A DNA stretch of 17,492 nucleotides from Chroococcidiopsidaceae cyanobacterium CP_BM_RX_35 (GTDB taxonomy: Bacteria > Cyanobacteriota > Cyanobacteriia > Cyanobacteriales > Chroococcidiopsidaceae): positions 1 to 17,492 of the forward strand of contig JAFAVL010000819.1 in assembly GCA_019242465.1 (NCBI GenBank), given 5' to 3'. Below the pieces are notes generated by a model. That model made no database searches. It had not been told where the DNA came from and saw only the letters and a list, made by a program, of their open reading frames with translations. Position numbers and translations under genes: made by a program. Of this stretch, positions 5,291 through 11,908 are shown piece by piece. Numbering within the stretch: the stretch's first letter is position 1; the number at the start of each line of letters is the position of its first letter.

Positions 5291-7972
5291 TTATCGTTTT
5301 CTATCTAAACCCATTGCAGCAAAATGTTCTAGTAGTAGACGATGGATGAAGATGTAGCCTCCACCAACTTTCTGTAGAAATATGCGTTCCGCAGAGTAAT
5401 CGAGGAAATGGGCATAATTCCAAGGAATATACCCGTTTTGCCAAAGAACGAACCGCAACATGAAGTGCTTGATACAAACAATACCTGAACCTTGCTTAGC
5501 AAATAGCCCACCAATCAACCCAAATATTAGCCCATTAGCCAGCCCATAAAGTACCCCCTTTACTGGCTCAGCAATTGTCCCCACAGCCAGCTTAGGAAAC
5601 CACACGCCAAGTACTCCTAACAGTAGCCCAGAAAATAGCACAACAATTATGGCTGCATTTATAGCAGCGGTTGCCGATTTCCAGATCCCTTGGTTTGGAA
5701 CTATTATTCTATCTACTTCAATTCCTTTTTCAAACCCAAGAGTGACACTGAGAATTAGCCCAATTAATAGCCCATAAATCATCCCGTCAGCTAGTCCAGC
5801 AACTGGAGTAAGGATTGGCCCTAAAACCAACCCAAAAATAAATCTATCCCTGGCTTTTGCCCAAGACCGTTTGAGGGTATCAGCGGGTTCTATTTCTTTA
5901 CGAATTAGTTGATAAAGCAGCCCACCAAACAGCGCATAAACCAGTCCATAAACTAGCCCAAATTTCAGCCCCCCAGCCAACCCAAAACCTAAACCGAAAA
6001 TCAGCCCAAAACTCAAGCCGAAAATCAGCCCAAACATCAGCCCACTGCTTAACATACCAATGAAGCCAAGGTGCCACTCACGGCTCAACGGTTCGCCAGG
6101 GGTAGCTTCTTGACTTGCGTTGAGCTTGCTCAGTCCGTCAGTCAGTGCATAGAGCAAGCCAGCAATTGACCCACCAATCAGCCCCCAAATCAGTCCCATC
6201 GGTCCCAAGTACAGTCCAGCCAGCAGCCCCTCATGCAGAACACCAGCCAGCAGCCCAATAATCAGCCTAACTCCAATCCGATATGTCTTCTTCTGAGCCT
6301 CGGTTTGCACCCAAGATAGCTGCATTTGCTCAATTAAAAATACTGTTTGAGACGATTGAGTCATTCTTTGTGCTAGCCAAATCAGCCAGTGCCGGGCTTG
6401 CTTTTCCGAGTACGGCTGACTGACACCTCGGCGCTTAAACATCCTTTCAACATAAGTACTTAATAGATGTCTGCGGCGTTCTTCCACCAAGTTCGTTATG
6501 GGCAAGTCTTCAGCAGATACCCCTTGGTACGCCAGGATCATGATGTTGAGGATTAGGGGCGACTTTGCTAACTCTTGCAACGCCGTATCTCCCTGAATCA
6601 GTGCGCTTAACCCTGCCAGCTCGGGTCCAGTACTGGCAAGGCTGTGACGAACTTGTTCTAGCGTGAGCGATCGTAGATAGACCGCACCTTGAAAGCTCAG
6701 GCGATTGGAAAGAGCTTCGTAGTCTTTGATACGGCTGCAAACAACTATCTCTGGTCCAAAATCTTGGTTGAATTTGTTTAATGCCAGAATACATGCCTCT
6801 CGACACTCAGCACGGACTTCATCCAAACCATCTAGCAGCAATAACAATTGCTGCTTTCTAATCCAAGTCTGACCAGTTTCCTTAGGAACCTGATATTTGG
6901 TAATCAACTCCTTAACCAGCCAGTCAGCGATGGTTTGCTTCTCACCAAGCCAAGAGGATAGGTTAAACACTACGGGAATCGACTGGTTAATGTCTTGCTC
7001 GGCACGGGTAATCAGGTCACGGGCAAGTTCCAGTAAGGTTGTAGTTTTACCTGCTCCTGGCTCTCCCAGAATCAAAAGTGTCCGCCCTTTGCCCAGTTGG
7101 TCAAATATTTCGATTGCTTTAGCACTTGAAGGCAGGGATTGTTCCGGCCCATCGCCAGTTTCCCAGACCATGTTCCAAGGGTTAGCCACCGCACCAGGTC
7201 TTTCCTCCAGACCTAGCTCAATTAACGCTCGACAATGTAGGGATGTTTCTAAGACACTTTTGACCCAGAAATTGCTTACCTTGCTGAGCAAAGCCTGACG
7301 ATTGTGGTATTCCTGCCGGGTCAGGCGAGTTCTCGCACTTTCCTCTTGCTGACCAAACATATTAACAGTAACATCTTTGAAAACACTCCCGGGACCCTGA
7401 TTCTGTATACTGTCGCGACCAGCTTGGCCGAGCTGACTTCCTTCGATTGAAGATTCATCAATGTTCTGTCGTTGGTGTGGATCGGGAGGCTGTTGGCTTA
7501 GAGGCTTGTTTGTTGTCAATTCATCTGGGACTGGCTCTGGACCATTAGCCTCTGAGCTTGGGACGCTAGTAATCAGCTTTTCCAACAGCCCCGGTCCCAG
7601 ATGAGTATGCCCGCGATAGACCAGCCGAATCGCCTGCGCCAGCTCTTCAGAGAGCATATCTTTGAGCAGATAACCCTTTGCTCCTGCCCGCATCGACTCA
7701 GCAATGTCACGGTCATCATCATAGGTACTCAGAACTAAAACTTTGACATCTGGAAACCGCTGCGCGATCGCTCGTGTGGCATCTTTACCGTTCATCACAG
7801 GCATCCGCAAATCCATCAGCACGACATCGGGCTGCAAGGCTTCTACCTGTTGAATGGCAGCTTCACCATTATCAGCAGTTCCTACCACTTGCAAATCCAA
7901 TTCCTGCGCTAGCATAGCCTTTATCCCTTGCCAAATGAGAGGTTGGTCATCTACCAGTAAAAGGCGAATCAT
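5291..7972 (-). CDS. Receiver-NACHT-polytopic membrane fusion protein
   Basis: An 893-residue protein in one uninterrupted frame. Residues 1-120 are a complete NarL/DegU-type receiver: Asp8/Asp9, phosphoacceptor Asp54 (VVLMDLRMP), Thr83 and Lys104 (GYLLKD). It is followed by the usual linker (RGHTHLGPGLLEKLI), but the DNA-binding helix-turn-helix expected next is absent. Residues 180-190 carry the QxGQAGRDxxQ motif shared with the upstream TIR protein. Residues 215-500 are a NACHT NTPase with P-loop GEPGAGKT (303-310) and Walker B LLLLLDGLDE (376-385). Residues 565-825 hold many glycine-leucine hydrophobic segments (about ten helices, GLIFGL-type repeats). The tail WNYAHFLDYSAERIFLQKV is typical of cyanobacterial NACHT proteins. 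AGAGGT eight bases before the ATG supports the start. It lies 39 bases after the TIR gene, same strand. Phosphorylation-gated NACHT signalling at the membrane is inference; no histidine kinase is in the window. Confidence 0.92.
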   Translation of the reverse strand: MIRLLLVDDQPLIWQGIKAMLAQELDLQVVGTADNGEAAIQQVEALQPDVVLMDLRMPVMNGKDATRAIAQRFPDVKVLVLSTYDDDRDIAESMRAGAKGYLLKDMLSEELAQAIRLVYRGHTHLGPGLLEKLITSVPSSEANGPEPVPDELTTNKPLSQQPPDPHQRQNIDESSIEGSQLGQAGRDSIQNQGPGSVFKDVTVNMFGQQEESARTRLTRQEYHNRQALLSKVSNFWVKSVLETSLHCRALIELGLEERPGAVANPWNMVWETGDGPEQSLPSSAKAIEIFDQLGKGRTLLILGEPGAGKTTTLLELARDLITRAEQDINQSIPVVFNLSSWLGEKQTIADWLVKELITKYQVPKETGQTWIRKQQLLLLLDGLDEVRAECREACILALNKFNQDFGPEIVVCSRIKDYEALSNRLSFQGAVYLRSLTLEQVRHSLASTGPELAGLSALIQGDTALQELAKSPLILNIMILAYQGVSAEDLPITNLVEERRRHLLSTYVERMFKRRGVSQPYSEKQARHWLIWLAQRMTQSSQTVFLIEQMQLSWVQTEAQKKTYRIGVRLIIGLLAGVLHEGLLAGLYLGPMGLIWGLIGGSIAGLLYALTDGLSKLNASQEATPGEPLSREWHLGFIGMLSSGLMFGLIFGLSFGLIFGLGFGLAGGLKFGLVYGLVYALFGGLLYQLIRKEIEPADTLKRSWAKARDRFIFGLVLGPILTPVAGLADGMIYGLLIGLILSVTLGFEKGIEVDRIIVPNQGIWKSATAAINAAIIVVLFSGLLLGVLGVWFPKLAVGTIAEPVKGVLYGLANGLIFGLIGGLFAKQGSGIVCIKHFMLRFVLWQNGYIPWNYAHFLDYSAERIFLQKVGGGYIFIHRLLLEHFAAMGLDRKR
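5994..6041. repeat. 24-base tandem repeat inside the NACHT membrane region
   Basis: Two adjacent 24-base units beginning CCGAAAATCAGCCCAAA encode GLIFGL-type repeats near residues 645-660. Similar, more diverged units extend on both sides. It is coding sequence, suggesting growth of the membrane region by repeat duplication. Confidence 0.6.
7403..7435 (-). other. Shared QxGQAGRDxxQ motif, NACHT copy
   Basis: Residues 180-190 of the receiver-NACHT protein read QLGQAGRDSIQ and sit in a linker rich in Gln, Ser and Pro just before the NACHT part. Eight of eleven residues match the TIR protein copy. The layout resembles short prion-like or RHIM-like signalling motifs found before bacterial NLR NTPases; that function is inferred. 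Confidence 0.5.
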
Positions 7973-8011
7973 ACGTGTACCTCTTGTAAGGAGACTGTTG
8001 GCTCATACTTG

Positions 8012-9136
8012 TCATGACTCAACAAAAAAATCTGCTGCTACACCAAACCAAGGTGCCAACTTAGAAGTAATTAGCTCTAATTTCTGCCATCCTTGACCTG
8101 CCTCAATTTCGTCAGCTTCCTTCAGAGCTTTGATGGCTCGTCGTAAACTCTTCGCAGCAAAGTTTTTGTCAGGTTCAGTTTCCTGAATTTCTTCTTTAGC
8201 AGTCTCTAGATGTTTGAGGGCTTTTTCTTTCTGTTCTTCTGACAAGTCTGAGTTGCGGAATAAGATCTCCATCTGAGCAATTAGCTTAGCAACTTCTGGT
8301 GGGGTTAATTGTTTCTCAGCTACATCCTGGCGAAGTGGCTGAGTTTGATTGAGATCGCGACCAGCCTGTCCAAACTGTCCTGAAACTTGACTACCACTAA
8401 TGCTGATTGATTGTGAAGGTTTTTCTTCGCAAGCGGATTTCTTACTAGGTTGAGATTGAGCTAGCTCATGTGACTGATTCCTCATTACTTGCACTGGCTT
8501 CTCGAGAATGGGTAGTGGTGAGTCCAGCAGATTGTTACGTTCTCCATGCAGCAGCTCGTTCTGATCTGCTGGCTCGGTGCCATTAGGCAACCGTAGACTG
8601 TCTACTTTTTTTAGCTCTTCAACTGCCTTCCGAATCCCTCTAGCAATATCCGCAAACGCCTGATCGCGACTTGCCCAGTTATTCACAGGTTCAGCATTTC
8701 TAGGCAGAGCCTGGAGCTTGCCGAACTGTGCGCCCTTCCAATCAACTTCGCGGAGAATGATGGGAATCACGCGAGCGGCTTGAGCTGCATGCCGTTCCAT
8801 TGCCCGTGTTAGCTCTATGTCATAGCAATAATTTGAAGCTAGGAAATCTGCACTAATCAGCAGCAGAATCACCTGTGCTGTGTTTAAATGCGCATCAATC
8901 TCTCCTGCCCACTCTATTCCGGCACTGATCTCTCGGTCATGCCAGGCCGTAATTACGCCCTGCCGCTTCAAAATAGTCAGGTGTTTCTCTAGTTCATTCC
9001 GCATGTCTTCGTCCTCATGAGCGTAGGAGAAGAAAACTTCAATTTCACGCATCTCCTCATCTAGACACAACGGTGTTGGATCTTTAGGATTTGCTGGTAG
9101 AAGCAAGATTTTTTTTACTGGCTGATCGCTACTCAT
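8012..9136 (-). CDS. TIR-domain effector with shared Gln/Gly motif and helical C-terminus
   Basis: A 374-residue protein. Residues 1-31 (KKILLLPANPKDP, LCLDEEMREIE) look like the first strand and helix of a module often seen in cyanobacterial CHAT, WD40 and NTPase proteins, cut short. Residues 32-175 are a TIR domain: EVFFSYAHEDE, WHDREISAGIEW, LLISADFLASNYCYDIEL, with Glu108 at the NADase catalytic position, then VIPIILREVDW. Residues 180-245 are a polar linker, 254-264 the QFGQAGRDLNQ motif, and 275-374 a mostly helical domain ending in a hydrophobic stretch (LAPWFGVAADFF). Bacterial TIR domains commonly consume NAD+ on activation, so an effector role is likely. Its start overlaps the DUF1830 stop (TAATG) with no clear Shine-Dalgarno, and the receiver-NACHT gene follows 39 bases later. 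ATG 9052 is a weaker alternative start. Confidence 0.9.
   Translation of the reverse strand: MSSDQPVKKILLLPANPKDPTPLCLDEEMREIEVFFSYAHEDEDMRNELEKHLTILKRQGVITAWHDREISAGIEWAGEIDAHLNTAQVILLLISADFLASNYCYDIELTRAMERHAAQAARVIPIILREVDWKGAQFGKLQALPRNAEPVNNWASRDQAFADIARGIRKAVEELKKVDSLRLPNGTEPADQNELLHGERNNLLDSPLPILEKPVQVMRNQSHELAQSQPSKKSACEEKPSQSISISGSQVSGQFGQAGRDLNQTQPLRQDVAEKQLTPPEVAKLIAQMEILFRNSDLSEEQKEKALKHLETAKEEIQETEPDKNFAAKSLRRAIKALKEADEIEAGQGWQKLELITSKLAPWFGVAADFFVES
8345..8377 (-). other. Shared QxGQAGRDxxQ motif, TIR copy
   Basis: Residues 254-264 of the TIR protein, QFGQAGRDLNQ, preceded by a Ser/Gly/Gln stretch (SISISGSQVSG). It lies between the TIR domain and the C-terminal helices and matches the NACHT protein motif at 7403-7435. 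Confidence 0.5.
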
Positions 9137-9408
9137 TACTTATAGCAACTTAACTCATTAACTTGTAAATGGTTACATTGAATTTTGTCAGTTAAAATTG
9201 CAGTAACAGGTGTACCCATGTGAATCTCTAATTGAGCCTCTGGCAAAGCTTCAAACAGAAGCCGTTCTCCAGGAAAAACCGTTCGCTCAAAATACCAACT
9301 GGCAATGTTACAGATCCGAGCAATTTGAATGTGAGGGGTGTTATTCCTATATCTACATAGAATTCGACGTTCATAGTCAGTAGTCAGAGAGTCAAGAATT
9401 TGAGCCAT
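9136..9408 (-). CDS. DUF1830 family small protein
   Basis: A 90-residue protein whose core (RILCRYRNN, IQIARICNI, WYFERTVFPGERLLFEALP, AQLEIH) matches the cyanobacterial DUF1830 family at its usual length. The biochemical function is unknown. It has no membrane segment or signal peptide and looks like a small beta-rich cytosolic protein. GAGGGAAGGA just upstream supports ATG 9408. The stop codon shares a base with the TIR gene start, so the TIR protein may be made by translational coupling to this gene. DUF1830 genes also occur as ordinary chromosomal genes, so the link to the TIR/NACHT pair may be positional: the pair may simply have inserted behind an expressed gene. Confidence 0.85.
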   Translation of the reverse strand: MAQILDSLTTDYERRILCRYRNNTPHIQIARICNIASWYFERTVFPGERLLFEALPEAQLEIHMGTPVTAILTDKIQCNHLQVNELSCYK

Positions 9409-9490
9409 ATCCTTCCCTCATGCAAGCTTGTGCAGGGCGTCTTTGCCAGTCAGCGCTAACAATTTTTCCAAACTTTGAGATGCCGAAATC

Positions 9491-9787
9491 TCAATTAGGT
9501 AGATCTAGATTTGAAATTCGCGTAGCTGCTGGTGAGTCTACAAAATCTTTTTGATCAGGACCTGGAAGCCAATCTGGAGTATAGAGCGGGGCTTCTGATT
9601 GAACACGTCCAACGACTGTTGCTGCCGCACCAGCTAAAATCACAACTATTTGGGCGACCTCTTTCCCAGAAATGCTGTGTCGATCGTAAGCATCTCCAAC
9701 AATTGGAGCTATAGCGGCGATTGTCGTAAAAATCGAACCCCAAACTGTTTTGCTGGCAAAGACACTTTTTGATTGTAGAGTAGGCAT
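9491..9787 (-). CDS. Small two-helix membrane protein, holin-like
   Basis: A 98-residue protein with two hydrophobic segments (about 14-32 and 45-62) joined by a short polar turn (DAYDRHSISGKE), then a soluble tail with LYTPDWLPGP. The KTVWGS start of helix one and the turn-helix-GR arrangement resemble putative phage holins and related small cyanobacterial membrane proteins. No other phage gene is nearby, so it is an isolated remnant or a host protein of unknown function. Only a poor, distant GGAG precedes ATG 9787. It is transcribed in the same direction as the DUF1830 gene, separated by 82 bases. Confidence 0.65.
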   Translation of the reverse strand: MPTLQSKSVFASKTVWGSIFTTIAAIAPIVGDAYDRHSISGKEVAQIVVILAGAAATVVGRVQSEAPLYTPDWLPGPDQKDFVDSPAATRISNLDLPN

Positions 9788-10073
9788 AGCGATACAATTC
9801 TTACACTCCTATTCTCCCTAGCTTCTGTTAATAAAAACCTAAACAAATGCAATGATGAAATATACGCTTTAAATTAGTAAAAACATAATTTTTAAGCTGG
9901 ATCTTTGATTGGAGATGTTGCACGTGAATCAGAAGCGGTTGCTACCTGAAGGCTCACATTTTGTCCTGACTCAAGCCTCTATTTAGTAATCAGTCTAAGC
10001 AATTGAAAACATAGATACAAGAGATGATTTTTTTGTGCAATGGGTGATTTTTTCGGTCTTAGTGAGTAGTGGG

Positions 10074-10994
10074 CTAGCGGCGATGCGACAATCGCCAGGC
10101 TTGCGGAGTCGTGCCATGAAGCCGACGAAACAGCCGGATGAAATGACCTGGGTCGAGATAGCCTACTGTCTGGACAATCTGATTCACTGATTCGTCAGTT
10201 TCCAGCAGTAAGCGGCGTGCCAAAGCCATGCGACGCTCGACAATCCATTCCAGCACTGTGCGTCCAGTCTCGCGCCGCACCAAGTCAGTCAGGTAGGCTG
10301 GGGAAAAGTTGACCGCCTTGGCAACTTCCGAAAGCCCAATTGGCTGACAGTAGTTAGCCTCAATGAAGCGGAACACTCTCATCAGCAAAGGGCGGGAATG
10401 CACTGAGCACTTGGGCAACCCCAGTTCTGGCTGTGCGGTAGTATCAATCTGTACCAATCGGGCAATGTCAATCAGTAGCAGCATCAATAGCGCTCGTGCC
10501 GCCTCTGTAAAACCCAAATGCATGTTGCCCAGTTCACGTTGGAGCTGCTGGAGTTGCAACAGCCAACGGGGCAGTTCTTGGGGTGCGATGTGCAAGTGCC
10601 TCGTCTCCACCTGTTGGTTGCACAGCAATGAGCGCAGTTGCAGTTGCTGCGGCAAAAATAGGTCAGCCTCAGTCTGCCCCAGGTTGAGGGTATCAGCACC
10701 GAAAGCGACTATCCACTTGGTAGCATGATCAAGACCTCTCGGATCGTGAATTTCACCAGGGACAATGACAAACAAATCGCCAGCTTGAGCCCATGTTTGC
10801 CGTTCGCCGATCTTGTGCCAGCCCTCACCCGCTTCCACGAACAATAGCTCGAAGAAGGCATGGGTATGGGGGCGTGACGGTGGAGTGTTGGGTTGGTTAG
10901 TGTAGCGAGAGACCCAGACTTGCGGTGATTCAGGGCTGCGGTCCGGCCAACTCAGTGTGGGTAATGGAGTGACAACACAAGCTGTCTTTGGCAT
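10074..10994 (-). CDS. AraC-family transcriptional regulator
   Basis: A 306-residue regulator with a cupin-type sensing domain at about 35-110 (PHTHAFFELLFVEAGEGWH, GDLFVIVPGEIHD) and a C-terminal double helix-turn-helix at about 205-303. The first recognition unit contains IGLSEVAKAVNFSPAYLTDLV; the second ends with IVQTVGYLDPGHFIRLFRR, the classic AraC/XylS signature, followed by GTTPQAWR. It therefore binds DNA, probably in response to a small ligand, but the ligand and targets cannot be read from the sequence. No metabolic operon is adjacent, so it looks orphan. AAGGTG eleven bases before ATG 10994 and a TATAAT just upstream support the start. GC content is higher than the flanking intergenic DNA. 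Confidence 0.93.
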   Translation of the reverse strand: MPKTACVVTPLPTLSWPDRSPESPQVWVSRYTNQPNTPPSRPHTHAFFELLFVEAGEGWHKIGERQTWAQAGDLFVIVPGEIHDPRGLDHATKWIVAFGADTLNLGQTEADLFLPQQLQLRSLLCNQQVETRHLHIAPQELPRWLLQLQQLQRELGNMHLGFTEAARALLMLLLIDIARLVQIDTTAQPELGLPKCSVHSRPLLMRVFRFIEANYCQPIGLSEVAKAVNFSPAYLTDLVRRETGRTVLEWIVERRMALARRLLLETDESVNQIVQTVGYLDPGHFIRLFRRLHGTTPQAWRLSHRR

Positions 10995-11011
10995 GGCAAG
11001 TAAAGCACCTT

Positions 11012-11028
11012 ATTATATTTCTTGCAAG
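11012..11028 (-). promoter_or_regulatory. Likely AraC-gene -10 box with adjoining palindrome
   Basis: On the minus strand a perfect TATAAT (11017-11012) lies 17 bases before ATG 10994, preceded after three bases by the 8-base palindrome CTTGCAAG (11021-11028). No good -35 box is visible, so activation or autoregulation at the palindrome is possible. The leader would be only about ten bases. Confidence 0.35.
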
Positions 11029-11528
11029 AGTCAGTTTTTTTACGTATCTACAAGACATATCACTCTTGTTTTTACTTTTTATGCAAAAGTTTTACTTTTG
11101 TAGAAACAGATTTACTAAAAAACTCCTGAAACTCATACATATTACAACTCACAAACAACTGCCTCAGACCCGTCTGCTTTTAACGATTGGTAATCGATAG
11201 TCTGGAGAAGTTTACCTTTGTAATGTATTTTTCTTTGAAATTCCTACTTTAGGACGAATTAATAAGGTCAAGCGGGTCTTCAAAGAGCTTCATCTTTTTC
11301 ATCTTCTAGATAATTGGACGTTGAACAAATTTGAGATATTCTCACTTTAAAAGTTTAAGCAAGGATAGACATCTGAAAAACGTCTCGAATCCCATCTCAA
11401 TAATATAGATAAATTTTCTCTAACTTTCGTTAGTTACTAAGTATATTTGCTTAAGACTTTAGTTAGACTGAACTTTGAACAAAAAGAATGAGTTCAGCTA
11501 CTGTGATCCAGAAATTGACCAAGGCTGT

Positions 11529-11569
11529 AAACTAGTAGCTATAAAGCTATCAACCAGAAACCCTAGTTT
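11529..11569. repeat. Nested inverted repeat
   Basis: AAACTAG (11529-11535) and CTAGTTT (11563-11569) enclose a second hairpin TAGCT-ATAA-AGCTA (11536-11549). The function is unknown; it could be part of an unannotated RNA or chance in AT-rich DNA. Confidence 0.3.
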
Positions 11570-11809
11570 GCATCTGATTTCTTTTACTACCTTTAATTAG
11601 GAGTCTCACAACATAATTTTTGGCTTTGTTAGAGATAAATCTATCTTCTAGGGAAAAGGCAAAACTAGCTATTTTCAAATGATGAATAGGAAGACTTTAA
11701 GAAATCATACTGAGGAAACAATTTTGCTTGTCTTGGTTTTTGTTAAATTAGTAAGGTGAATAAGTGTATACTTTGTATTTTTTTATGTCTCTCTACTCAA
11801 CGTTCCGCT

Positions 11810-11847
11810 CAATGACCGCTCATTGCGGCGCGAAGAGCGCAAGCTCT
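11810..11847. other. Two tandem hairpins next to the terminator, possible small RNA
   Basis: CAATGA-CCGC-TCATTG (11810-11825) and AGAGC-GCAA-GCTCT (11834-11847, with a GNRA-type loop) are followed by the terminator stem at 11854-11888. Read on the plus strand, a TATACT at 11767-11772 could start a transcript of about 110 bases ending at the terminator. Equally they may be part of the 3' trailer of the minus-strand coiled-coil gene. Confidence 0.3.
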
Positions 11848-11853
11848 ATAATT

Positions 11854-11888
11854 TTAAAAATCCCAGCTCACGTCACTGGGATTTTTAA
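11854..11888 (-). terminator. Rho-independent terminator, possibly bidirectional
   Basis: TTAAAAATCCCAG and CTGGGATTTTTAA form a perfect 13-base stem with a 9-base loop, 20 bases after the stop of the coiled-coil gene on the minus strand. Both arms give a T-run on their 3' side, so it could work in either direction. Confidence 0.8.
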
Positions 11889-11908
11889 TTCAATGACCTC
11901 AAGCAATA

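Larger units (their letters stand above)
10995..11908. other. Gene-free AT-rich stretch between the AraC and coiled-coil genes
   Basis: No open frame here has convincing coding character on either strand. It contains the AraC promoter at its left end, weak hairpins such as CAAAAG/CTTTTG at 11084-11100 and CTAAC/GTTAG near 11424-11437, the inverted repeat at 11529-11569, and the hairpin row plus terminator at 11810-11888. I see no tRNA cloverleaf and no remnant of a transposase. Confidence 0.6.

Noticed and set aside
5994..6041. Tandem 24-base repeats that might suggest a CRISPR array.
   Set aside because: The units are directly adjacent without spacers and encode Gly-Leu membrane repeats in the NACHT gene; no cas genes are present.
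5291..7972. Receiver and NACHT parts being two genes joined by a sequencing error.
   Set aside because: The frame is continuous, the linker between them has normal composition and carries the shared motif, and no internal Shine-Dalgarno plus start before the NACHT part stands out.
1355..9510. The 13-base word GGTAGATCTAGAT occurs at 1355-1367 and 9498-9510, both near the 3' ends of minus-strand genes, suggesting an attachment-site pair.
   Set aside because: A 13-base identity is expected about once or twice by chance in 17 kb, the word is itself palindrome-rich, and there is no integrase or tRNA nearby.
9491..9787. Prophage region.
   Set aside because: Only one holin-like gene is present; no integrase, terminase, capsid or tail genes are seen.
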